Below are positions 52,336 through 62,583 of a stretch of 64,000 nucleotides of DNA, one piece after another. How positions within the stretch are numbered: position 1 is the first letter of the stretch; the number at the start of each line of letters is the position of its first letter. A program made the position numbers and the translations under genes. Below the pieces are notes generated by a model. It was not told the DNA's origin. It saw nothing but the letters and a program-made list of their open reading frames with translations, and ran no database searches. This stretch comes from Liolophura sinensis. Taxonomy: Eukaryota > Mollusca > Polyplacophora > Chitonida > Chitonidae. The stretch is from contig NC_088295.1 of assembly GCF_032854445.1 (NCBI RefSeq), positions 73,498,028-73,562,027 on the forward strand, in the 5' to 3' direction.

Positions 52336-53448
52336 ATGCTTGGTCTCTTTCCTTTATACATTTCCTGAGAGCTTGGCTTAGACGGTTGGGTATCAAGGCC
52401 AGACTGTCTTCTAGATAAAATACTGTTATTCGAGCTCTTTGTTCTAACACATATTTTTCAGGTATGTTTCACCCCAAAGACATCCAGAAACTTAGGGCAA
52501 AATTTCAGGCCTCTTAAAAAGTAAAAGAAAAAGTTAAAAGCATGATTGAACTCATTTAAAGTATGAACCATTTCTCTCACCAGGCGATAAACTGCTTTCG
52601 TTAGCATATGTTTGGTAAAGGTTGGTGTCGGTCCACAAAGTAGAAGATGATAACAGGCAGATCAAGAATGACAAAGGCTACAGATACAGTTACCAGCATA
52701 ACAGACAAATTAGTGTGCTGTTTGTGATGCTGTGGATTCAAAGGAATGGCCAGTGTCATCCCTCAGGAGGTGAGAGTTAATGATGTCTCGACGCACTTTG
52801 GCAGATTTAGGTTTGGATCAAGCAAGGGAGTAGAGACAACAAGAGCAAATCAACCCAAGTTATTATCCTGGAGACATCCTGAAGGGCAGGTTCTTCTCCA
52901 CAGTAGATATAACTGTCGTCTATAACCTCGATGTAGAGCCACAGAGCGAACGAGGCGTGAATCAGTAAAACAACAGCCGTTATTAAAAGGGTTAGGACAG
53001 ATTTCTTCAGGCTGAAAATTCGGGATATTTTGAAAGGAAAGAAGACGGCCATGAAACGTTCCAAGGTCATGAGAACAACCGTCCAGTTTGCCACAGGTGT
53101 CGTAAAGTTCATGAGAAAGTGTAGGGCTTTACATCCACCGTTACCGAGAGGAACTTTATAGCGGGTCAGCTGAGTGTAGAGAAAATTGAATATTATGCAT
53201 AAGGTGTCTGTGACGCCCAGATATGTCACAAACAAAACCAGAGATGTAAATGTTTTCATTTTTCTCATGGTGATAATCACAGTTCCGTTCCCTAAAACAG
53301 CCACCATTAAGGCTATCCATGGCGTCGTTCTGCTGAGCCATAGGACCGCATAGTATTCCGCGTAGCGTTCCAGTTCTTCAGCAGTAGAGTTATCGGCACC
53401 ATAGGCTAAGAAACTGGTAGTATTAGGGGATGTTTGCTCTGAAACCGT
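52336..53448 (-). pseudogene. Class A GPCR pseudogene (paralogue of the two copies downstream)
   Basis: The minus-strand sequence aligns with the intact receptor at 62584-63759 from its first codon to its tail. TM1-TM5 remain open (VAVLGNGTVIITMRKMKTF, LTRYKVPLGNGGCKALHF, LMTLERFMAVFFPFKISRIF). The initiator codon is ACG instead of ATG at 53446-53448. About 30 bases are lost within TM5 around 52810, shifting the frame to a stop, and further stops occur in the TM6-TM7 part, although FNHAFNFFFYFL is still readable. It is an older duplicate, more diverged than the other two copies are from each other. Confidence 0.9.
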
Positions 53449-54105
53449 GGCAAGTTGCCAGGATGATCTGTACTTCTTCAGGAATAGTTAGATCAGGCCT
53501 CATTAAGCCGTTTGGATTACTCTTAGTTGGTATGCCTGCACCTTCGTTGGAGCTGAATGAAGGCTGAATGAATGATGCCTCTGAAGGCGTAACGTACAAG
53601 ATATAAGATACATCACACGTGTTGTTGCCAGTCAGTGATATCGAAACAGTCATTTCACTGATTATGATGTAGCCAGACATGCACATACAAGAGGACAGTC
53701 AGGCCTCATATGATGTGTATCGCTCAGAATTATTGACTGTGATACCAAAATGTTTGTTCTAGTATCAAATATTATTGTAGATGATCTGTACTATGGCCTT
53801 GTCCGATCCCAAAGGCAAGCTTTCACAACACGTCAGACAGGGAAAAGTCGTTCTAAAATATAGCCGTATAATAATTTGGGGCACATGGTGCCTACTATTG
53901 ATTCTCCTCACTTGTCTCAAGTCCCTGTCAAATAGAACACTCTTCTCGTTTTAGACAGCTCTAGCCATATCCATCTAGCCAGCACTTGGACGATTACATT
54001 AACTATGTCTTCAAGGGAAATGAAAGAACTTCCTCATCTTGACACATCCAAGACAAGCACTGTTTTCATGGGTTTTTTGAACGGTTTATCTGCCTATATG
54101 TAATG

Positions 54106-54107
<2 letters not shown>

Positions 54108-54168
<61 letters not shown>
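54108..54168. repeat. (TA)n microsatellite
   Basis: About thirty uninterrupted TA dinucleotides. The short ORF with poly-Ile/Tyr across it is an artefact. Confidence 0.97.
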
Positions 54169-54170
<2 letters not shown>

Positions 54171-54599
54171 GACTACGTGGTTAGCAAAGGAATTTTCCTT
54201 AACGTGTTCCAAGATGAGATGTACATCAAAAGCGAATGAGCACCTATATCAACTGAGAGGAACACACAGCGATACCTGGATATTTCGAGTAAAAGAGTTT
54301 ATGACATGTTACAAGTTACTGTAAAACTTCACATGCAGTGGCTCTATTATTAACTAAACCCAGTGCAAAAACCCGGTTTTACATACATCAGTTCACCGAC
54401 AGGCTTTGTATCTCATCGAGACAGGTGGCCAAGCCCATGCCCTGGAGAAGGGGTTATTCTGTTATTATAATTAACGTCGTAAAACACCAATAAAATAAAG
54501 AAATTTTCCAGTATTAAAGAGTATATTTTTTAAGGAAGCAACCAGACACGGTTGATAAATGGTTTCCCGGAATGTCACACAAATGTTACTAATGAGAAA

Positions 54600-54695
54600 T
54601 TCAAGCAACTTAGTGAACAAGGAAACATCCCATGAATGGTAACGCTTCTAAATTATGTAGCGAAACTGAAGAGGACCTTGTTTGCTTCTGACATT
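54600..54695. repeat. Flank of the GPCR duplication, left part
   Basis: CATGAATGGTAACGCTTCTA, then AATTATGTAGCGAAACTGAA GAGGACCTTG match 59897-59961. The paralogous sequence continues at 56563 on the far side of the LTR element. Confidence 0.85.
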
Positions 54696-56562
54696 TGGTA
54701 CGACCCAAACTGTCTGTATTATAAACAGATGGCTTGTTGAAAATACACGACAGTTTAGCCGCACAAAAAAGTAACCAAAACCAGCAGATTTTATTTTACA
54801 ACAATTTATTAGGTTTAACAAGAACAGATAAAAAGACTTTACAAATACTAAAGTACTTGAGTTTAACAAGAAAGGATAGCAGTATCTATACAATACTAAA
54901 GTACTTACATGTACAACGGTGTCAAGTCCAAACGGACGCATATATTTCACAATGCTGAAAACCATACAGGCATAAATGCACAAATAAGAGGGAAAATCCA
55001 CAGTATAACTGAGTGTATGACGAAATATACACAAAATTCAACAGACAGGGTCCGTGTACTAATAAGCACTGTGTACACAAGAGCACAAATTAAATATACA
55101 AGTTCAGACTGAACAAGTGCTCGGTGGAGATAGGATATAACACAGCCAGAGGCTATAAAGACCCAAAATTCAGCACACAAGGCCTACTAAAGTAACACAC
55201 AGCGAAAGCATCCAAACTCTCAATAATTCTTCTTTCTCTCCTTTTGACCTGCTTTCATAGGTCTTATATAGGCTGGTGGAATTTTCAAGAATAAGAAAAT
55301 TCTTGAACACTAGTTGTAAACAAACAGGTTATCAGTCACAATAGGATTAACCATTACTTTGTCACCAGCAAGATCATTACCAAGTAGTAGATGAATTCCT
55401 TTAAAAGGCAAAGTAGGCCTAATGCCGACAGTAACAGGACCCGAAAAAATGTCTAATGACTTGTAAGCTTTGTGAGGAGGCTCAGATTCAAATTCAGCAG
55501 AGCTTACAACTCTAATTAAAGATTCATCAGAAAATGGCAAAACATCTTGTAACAAAAAAGACTGAGAAGCTCCAGTATCTCTTAATACCCTGATCTTTGT
55601 ATCACAAGACATGTCACTTTTAAGTGAGACTTTAACACATCAAAAATGTCCTGATCTGGCGCTTCCATAAACTCGTCGGGCTTAAAATCCGACATGATGA
55701 ATAAAAATCTGCTGGCAAAATTTACTACAAAGTCAAAGACTAGAAAAATGACACAACTTACACAAAATCCTTTCAATTCCGATTTAAATTCACATCCCGG
55801 ACAGGCCCCCAATTTGTTATTACCCAAACTGTCTGTATTATAAACAGATGGCTTGTACGAAATACACGACAGTTTAGCCGCACAAAAAAGTAACCAAAAC
55901 CAGCAGATTTTATTTTACAACAATTTACTGGGTTTAACAAGAACAGATAAAAAGACTTTTACAAATACTAAAGTACTTAAGTTTAACAAGAAAGGATAGC
56001 AGTATCTGTACAAATACTAAAGTACTTACATGTACAACGGTGTCAAGTCCAAACGGACGCATATATTTCACAATGCTGAAAACCATACAGGCATAAATGT
56101 ACAAATAAGAGGGAAAATCCACAGTATAACTGAGTGTATGACGAAATATACACAAAATTCAACAGACAGGGTCCGTGTACTAATAAGCACTGTGTACACA
56201 AGAGCACAAATTAAATATACAAGTTCAGACTGAACAAGTGCTCGGTGGAGATAGGATATAACAAAGCCAGAGGCTATAAAGAAACCAAAATTCAGCACAA
56301 AAGGCCTACTAAAGTAACACACAGCAAAAGCATCCAAAACTCTCTATAATTCTCCTTTCTCTCCTCTTGACCTGCTTTCATAGGTCTTATATAGACTGAA
56401 TAGAATAAGAAAATTCTTGAACACTTGGCGTAAACAAACAGGCCCCAAACTGAGCGTATTCTTGAACATTCTAAGGCAGAGGCAGACAGCAGGCCCTGAA
56501 CTCAGCATATGTAAACAGTTGCAAGCTAAATTTAGAAGCTGACGGAAGTTGTGCACATAACA
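54696..56562 (-). mobile_element. LTR retrotransposon fossil (Gypsy-like, broken)
   Basis: Two direct long repeats (about 54696-55328 and 55815-56562) bracket a short internal region on the minus strand. The element begins TG and ends CA and is flanked by CATT on both sides, a 4-bp target-site duplication. The internal part contains a pepsin-like protease fragment with the DTGAS signature, and a primer-binding-like stretch beside the 5' repeat. The reverse transcriptase and integrase regions are absent, so the copy is broken and far shorter than an intact element. The repeats are very similar to each other, and the insertion is missing from the sister duplication at 59958-59961, so it is young. 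The Gypsy assignment is inferred from the protease and duplication length. Confidence 0.85.
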
Positions 56563-56896
56563 CATTCATGTAACCTTGGTCGGTTTTAGCTCAACAGAAA
56601 CAGTTAATCATAAAATAATAAAAATTTAAGTCTCTGTGAGGAATAGTAGTATAGAGAGTGGAGAAATCCTTAGCGGAGACGTTCCTATACTATTCCTGTA
56701 TACTTGACCGTTTAGAAGTTTCTAGACATTGTGGATACTTCGTCCATACACACTCACCACCATCTGTCCTAGCCTGTTTAGTACACTGGCTGACTTCAGA
56801 TAGACATGACTACAATACAAAATATGCAAATACACTTTTGCGCAATGTTCTTGTTAAACACACAGTTATGTAATGAATGATAAAGGCTCCAGGGAT
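56563..56896. repeat. Flank of the GPCR duplication, right part
   Basis: 56563-56805 matches 59958-60204 (TGTAACCTTGGTCGGTTTTA, ACGTTCCTATACTATTCCTG), and 56808-56896 matches 62495-62583 (TTTTGCGCAATGTTCTTGTT). In the third unit these two blocks are separated by about 2.3 kb. Confidence 0.88.
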
Positions 56897-58292
56897 TTAA
56901 TTTATGTTTCTGTGTACTTGGTCTTCCTTCGAAAGTTCCTGGGAACTTAGCTTGGACATTTGGGTATCAAGACCAGATTGTCCTCGAGATAAAATACTGT
57001 CATTTGTGTTGTTTGCTTTAACACGTATACGCTTTAGGCATTCTTCACATCCAAACACTTCTAAACACTTACCACGAAATTTGCGGCTACTCAAAAAGTA
57101 AAAGAAAAAGTTAAAAGCATGATTGAACTCATTTAAAGTATGGACAACTTCGCGCACCAAGTAGTAAATTGCTAGCTCTCTCACTTCTGTAGGCCGAGCT
57201 TGGTGTCGGTCCACAAGATAGAAAATGNNNNNNNNNNNNNNNNNNNNNNNNNNNNNNNNNNNNNNNNNNNNNNNNNNNNNNNNNNNNNNNNNNNNNNNNN
57301 NNNNNNNNNNNNNNNNNNNNNNNNNNNNNNNNNNNNNNNNNNNNNNNNNNNNNNNNNNNNNNNNNNNNNNNNNNNNNNNNNNNNNNNNNNNNNNNNNNNN
57401 NNNNNNNNNNNNNNNNNNNNNNNNNNNCCACAAGATAGAAAATGGTTATAGGCAGTTGAAGAATGACAAAGGCTACAGATACCGTTACCAGCATAACAGA
57501 CAAATTAATGTGCTGTTGTGACACTGGGGGTCTAGATGAATTGGCAGTGTCACCCCTCAAAAGGTGAGTATTCATGGCCTCTCGACGCACTTTGGCTGAT
57601 TTGTTTAGTTTCACAATGATGCCGCTATTCAGAAAAATAAGGATCAAGCAAGGGAGTAGAGACAACAAGAGCAAATCAACCCAAGTTATTATCCTGGAGA
57701 CATCCTGAAGGGACGGTTCTTCTCCACAGTAGATATAACCGTCGTCTATAACCTCGATATAGAGCCACAGAGCGAACGAGGCGTGAATCAGTAAAACGAA
57801 AGCCGTTATTAAAAGGGCTAGGACAGATTTCTTCAGGCTGAAAACTCGGGATATTTTGAAAGGAAAGAAGACGGTCACGAAACGTTCCAGGGTCATGAGA
57901 ACAACCGTCCAGTTGGCCACAGGTGTCGTAAAGTTCATGAGAAAGTGTAGTGCTTTACATCCACCGTTACCGAGAGGAACTTTATAGCGGGTCAGCTGAG
58001 TGTAGAGAAAATTGAATATTATGCATAAGGTGTCTGTGACGCCCAGGTATGTCACAAACAAAACCAGAGATGTAAATGTTTTCATTTTTCTCACGGTGAT
58101 AATCACAGCTCCGTTGCCCAAAACAGCTACCAGTAAGGCTATCCATGGCGTTGTTCTGTTGAGCCATGCGGCGGCCCAGTATTCCGCGTGGCTTTCCAGT
58201 TCTTGAGCACTAGAGTTGTCCGCACCATCAGCTGACAAACTGCTGTTGAAACCCATTAAAGATGTATTAGGGTATGTTTGCTCTGATGCCAT
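56897..58292 (-). CDS. Class A (rhodopsin-like) GPCR, copy 2, intact apart from an assembly gap
   Basis: This intronless gene is on the minus strand, starts at 58292 (MASEQTYPNTSLMGFNSSLS) and ends at 56897 (SKEDQVHRNIN, stop). A run of 200 N (57228-57427) breaks the frame, but the 17 bases on each side are the same sequence, so the gap is artificial. Without the gap and one overlap the frame gives 392 residues, one more than copy 3. The two proteins are nearly identical through TM7; differences cluster in the C-terminal tail (RKFRGKCLEVFGCEECLKRI, KLSSQELSKEDQ). Seven TM segments, the extracellular cysteine pair and glycosylation sites are as in copy 3. The ligand is unknown. Confidence 0.9.
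57228..57427. other. 200-N assembly gap with overlapping edges (probably no missing sequence)
   Basis: CCACAAGATAGAAAATG occurs immediately left (57211-57227) and immediately right (57428-57444) of the N run. In copy 3 the same motif occurs once and the sequence runs straight through. The round length of 200 is a placeholder size. Confidence 0.93.
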
Positions 58293-58533
58293 GGTCAGTT
58301 GCCAGCACGATCAATATGTAATCGCCTACGAAGGGTTAAAACAGAATTCGTTAAGTCGTTGGTCACACTTATCCGAACTACTTTTCATTCGTCGAAGCTG
58401 AGTAAGTGTTGTTTCTGTCTCCAAAGGCAGAACCTGCAAGAGATAGGACACTGTGATTGACTATCACTGATTATGATGTTGTCAGACATTTACAGGAGAA
58501 TAGCCAGTCATTGGCCGTACTGAAGTAGCACTT
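58293..58533. repeat. 5' flank of GPCR copy 2, duplicated at 63760-64000
   Basis: The sequence upstream of the start codon of copy 2 is essentially identical to 63760-64000 at a constant offset of 5467 bp, to the window edge. It likely contains the receptor promoter and 5' UTR. A diverged version follows the pseudogene (about 53449-53780). Confidence 0.92.
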
Positions 58534-59864
58534 TGAAGTTTCCTTAAGATGTATACAGCTCAGAATGATTCATTATGGTATTAAATTGTTTGCTCTGGTA
58601 TCGACAATTATTCTAAGCTATAACTTGTCCCACATGCAAGGTTTCACAAGTGTTCCTCTCTCACCAAACCGGTCAGTTTAAGACATATATCATAATTTTT
58701 TTCGTTGGGGGAAGGAGGAGGAAGAGGAGCATAATCTTCTGATCAGATCAATACTTCCGAAAGGGGCTTTAAATCGAAATATAAAATACTGAGTATTGCC
58801 ATATGCATGAAACAATTTAGGGAACACAATATGTACAATAGATTCTCCATTTACTATAAATATGACTTCAACCCGATCACTTCCGCATCTTTTGCGGGAT
58901 ATATTTATACGAATTCTCACAGGTCATACCAAGTATGATATGCATGTGTCTTTGACTGAAGGACAAAGATCACTTGGGAAAAGAAGTATCTCTAAACTAT
59001 ATGATAATTGTCACAGCAATGCCTGGTAACTCTCAGTAAAGCGATCAAGGTCATGATACCTGGCCAATGTAAACTTACACAATGTAAACTGTACCAAAAT
59101 ATAGATGTACCTCAGTGCATGTCCAGATGACCTGTTAATTCTATTATGATAATAAACAGAGCCTTTGCTTAGGCAGATGATCAGAGTGGAACTGTATCCG
59201 TCAACACTATGCATGATTGGATATGAGCCACATCAAGGCAGGAATTCACGTTAAGAAATCATATGAACAGTATCATCGTTCTACCGAACACAAGCGATCC
59301 GGGTATGATAACTTACCATCAGCATATACTATCCTGCGCTGTATTCTACACAGCCCGGCTAGCTTCATCTAGCGGAAAAACACACTTGAACTTGCTTAGT
59401 CGACCACAGACAGAGCGTTTAATTTGCCGACATTTATACTGAGCTGAAAGTCATTTGTTTTAACCTTTATGAAAGCAGTTTCATATTTACTTTCCTCACA
59501 TGTTTAATATGAAATGCGCATGGCCTCCTGTACCATAGTGGAGAGTAAACATAATCGACAACTTAATCATCACCGTTTCTTTGCAATGTGTTTATCGATG
59601 ATATAATGGGGAGAAATGCATTTGATAAACCCATTTAACTTTATCGGTCTAATAGCCTCCAACCCAAAATGATATCAACGGAAGTAGAATGATCAGAAGA
59701 TTAATTCAAATGTTATGTATAGTAAATATGTTTGATAATGTCTCTTTTGACGGATTGCATTCATTAACTGAAACAGATTTGAATGCTTCGCGAACTGATG
59801 ATTTTTTAAAATAGTTATATAACAGTTCTATTGTCCCTCGTAATCTGTCTGCTTGAATAACATT
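58534..59864. other. Spacer within the GPCR duplication, nothing identified
   Basis: There is no supported exon. Short ORFs at 58690-58920 and 59011-59214 (minus) carry no motif I recognise. Confidence 0.4.
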
Positions 59865-60204
59865 TCAAGAACAAAGAACATTACAAGGAGACACCCCATG
59901 AATGGTAACCATTCTAAATTATGTAGCGAAACTGAAGAGGACCTTGTTTACTTCTGACATTCATGTAACCTTGGTCGGTTTTAGTTAACACAGAAACAGT
60001 TCATCATAAAATAATAGAAATTTAAGTCCCTGTGAGGAATAGTACATGTAGTATAGAGAGTGGAGAAATCCTTAGCGGAGACGTTCCTATACTATTCCTG
60101 TATACTTGACCGTTTAGAAGTTTCCAGACATTGTGGATACTTCGTCCATACACACTCACCACCATCTGCCCTAGCCTGTTTAGTACACTGGCTGACTTCA
60201 GATA
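59865..60204. repeat. GPCR duplication block with the empty LTR site
   Basis: Matches 54600-54695 joined directly to 56563-56805. At 59951-59970 it reads CTTCTGACATTCATGTAACC with a single CATT, the pre-insertion state of the LTR element site. Confidence 0.88.
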
Positions 60205-60551
60205 GCGTAAAAGCGCGATGTGCATATGAGTTAGGTTTTGTACGTCTGTTTCCACTTTCACAGAGGCAAACGATGGGTGACTTAATATGGATGAGTCTGA
60301 GCAGGAAAATAGTATTTGAAATAGTAACAAGGCATTTGACATCGAAATTCTAATCTAAAATACACGAACAGCCTCAAACCAAACGACAGCAGGCTATGGA
60401 TTCAGTGATTTGATATTACGTGGTAAATGTGTCTTTTCATGGAGTGAATTCATTAAAAATGTTATGAACGTGTAACTTGATTTAACTTGACGCTGTAATC
60501 TGCCTCTTTGACAGATGGCATCAGAAGATATATAGGAAACTGTCCCTTGCT

Positions 60552-60646
<95 letters not shown>

Positions 60647-61534
60647 AGTTGTGGCCATCGGCTCAGTCCAACTACTGCCGCACAAAACCCTCGTTACCAA
60701 ATATGGGTGTCGTCATTCAGATAACATTTGTGTACAACAATTAACATTTCCTTAAGGCAATTTGGCCTAGATTGTATACGTCCGGACTGATGGCGTCAGT
60801 GACCAGATCTTTTTTGTGTCTGCTGGGACATCCGAATCAGTCAACTTTGTGTCTGCTGTTGATCACGACTTCCATAACACAGACGAAATAGTGAAGTGTG
60901 CGATTACTTGTGAAAGTGGATATATATTCCATGGTGCAGAACTGCTACACTCCTGTGAAGTCTTTGTCGTTGACTTAAATCCCAATGGCCTTTGTTGGGT
61001 GGGGAGATGAAATCAAGAGCCTTCGTCAGTGATAAACAATGCACTTCATAGTATATTCATCCTTGTGAATTATATCGCCATGTTGGAATCAAAGCGCAAC
61101 TGAGATACATATTTTGATTATCGACAACTCATATATACTCTAACATAGTACACGATCTGAATACTGATTTCAATCATTCGCCTAGATCATTCTTTGCGTC
61201 TTTACAGCATCATTGAAAACTGTTGTCTGCTTATATTTACATGGTTGAGTCCTAGTTTATATTTGAATCTTGTATAATTTCGTATTTTTTGAGGGTTTGT
61301 GGGATAATAGTCGTGTTGGGAATTGGCCTTGCAATTACTGAGTTGGAACGCCCATTTTGGTTGACGTCTGATATACGACTGTCTGTTTTGAAGCATAGAT
61401 TCAGACATTATGAACATGAGATGATCCTGCTGTACGGCAATAAAAAAATAACAGTAACATCACGTGCGATATACATGTACCTGGGACGGTATGTGAGCTC
61501 AGTCGTAAGTGTGCTACTTTATGTGTTTAACTAT
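60205..61534. other. Sequence present in unit 3 but missing from unit 2; includes a long (TA)n tract
   Basis: An interrupted (TA)n tract runs from about 60557 to 60642. The rest has no firm feature. A plus-strand open frame at about 60769-61010 has a sushi-like cysteine pattern (CAITCESGYIFHGAELLHSC ... LCW) but no support beyond that. Confidence 0.4.
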
Positions 61535-61698
61535 TTATTTGAGTGTGGTATAGCGCCATACTCAAAAATGTTTCACTTGTACGATGACGGAGACTTTCAT
61601 ATGGGTGAAAGAAAGCCGGGTGCCCGGGTTAAGCTATCGATAATAGATCGGTGGTTTAAGTGAAATATTCTTGAGAACGACGTAAAACACCAACCAAA

Positions 61699-61738
<40 letters not shown>
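61535..61738. mobile_element. Fold-back element carrying SINE/family V tails at both ends
   Basis: The left end, TATTTGAGTGTGGTATAGCG CCATACTCAAAAATGTTTCACTT, is the tail in minus orientation. The right end, AAGTGAAATATTCTTGAGAA CGACGTAAAACACCAACC plus (AAAT)n, is the tail in plus orientation. About 100 bp lie between them. The structure could be two nested SINE ends or a MITE-like use of the tail as a terminal inverted repeat. Confidence 0.65.
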
Positions 61739-62583
61739 ATATTTGTGCTGTATTGCACATTCATAGCTTGAAGAAAAATACATCAAAGACTTCATGAGGC
61801 TGTTTGTAACAATTTCTTTGAATATGTGTATGTTCACGATATTGTAAAACAGGAGTAAAGTTACATTCAACATTCAACTGAAAATTTCACATTTTTTTGA
61901 AGAGCTATCTGAAATAGTTCTTTCTCCTTAGATGCTATTAAAGTTTATCTGGAACACAAATCCTGCTTGATCCAATACCAAAAAACCATTAATTACTGCT
62001 TATAATCATAGCATGGAAGATCTATGGGGATATACTATGTACGTATATGTATCTAATTCCGCTTATACCGTGGGTATAAGCTTTACAAACATGGATCAAT
62101 TTTAATATCATCACTGCATAAATGACTAGTCACAATAAAACCGTCAATAAATACTTTCTGCTTTTTCTTGCTTTTATAGCAAGTTACTGCGTATGGACCT
62201 TTTAGTGTTATACATACAGTGTTGTAGATTACGTACTGAATTTGACACATTGGATATTACACACGTATGCCTTTCCCGTTACATCTATTCTTTAGAGATT
62301 GTGGTGATAATTTTATTAATAGAACAATAAATAACACTGTTGATCAAGCAATAAGCTTAGTATAATGCAAAAGGCGATAGCATGGGTACTCCCCAAAACG
62401 AAGAAATCTTTAAGTGTCACTTCTTCGCATGTCATTAAAAGCTACACAAGCAGGTTGGTTGCTGGGTTTGCTCGGAGTGTCTACGCGTTTTGTATTATAC
62501 AATACAAAATATGAAAATACACTTTTGCGCAATGTTCTTGTTAAACACACAGTTATGTAATGAATGATAAAGGCTCCAGCGAT
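61739..62583. other. 3' flank of GPCR copy 3
   Basis: 62495-62583 is shared with unit 2. The rest has no identified feature. A minus-strand AATAAA-type signal occurs near 62313, about 270 bp past the stop, and may be the poly(A) signal. Confidence 0.4.

Noticed and set aside
54103-54324. ORF starting with an Ile/Tyr run
   Set aside because: It is a reading of the (TA)n microsatellite.
57129-57451. Frames running through the N run, suggesting a truncated receptor with a different C-terminus
   Set aside because: The gap edges overlap by 17 bp; the apparent truncation comes from the placeholder N run.
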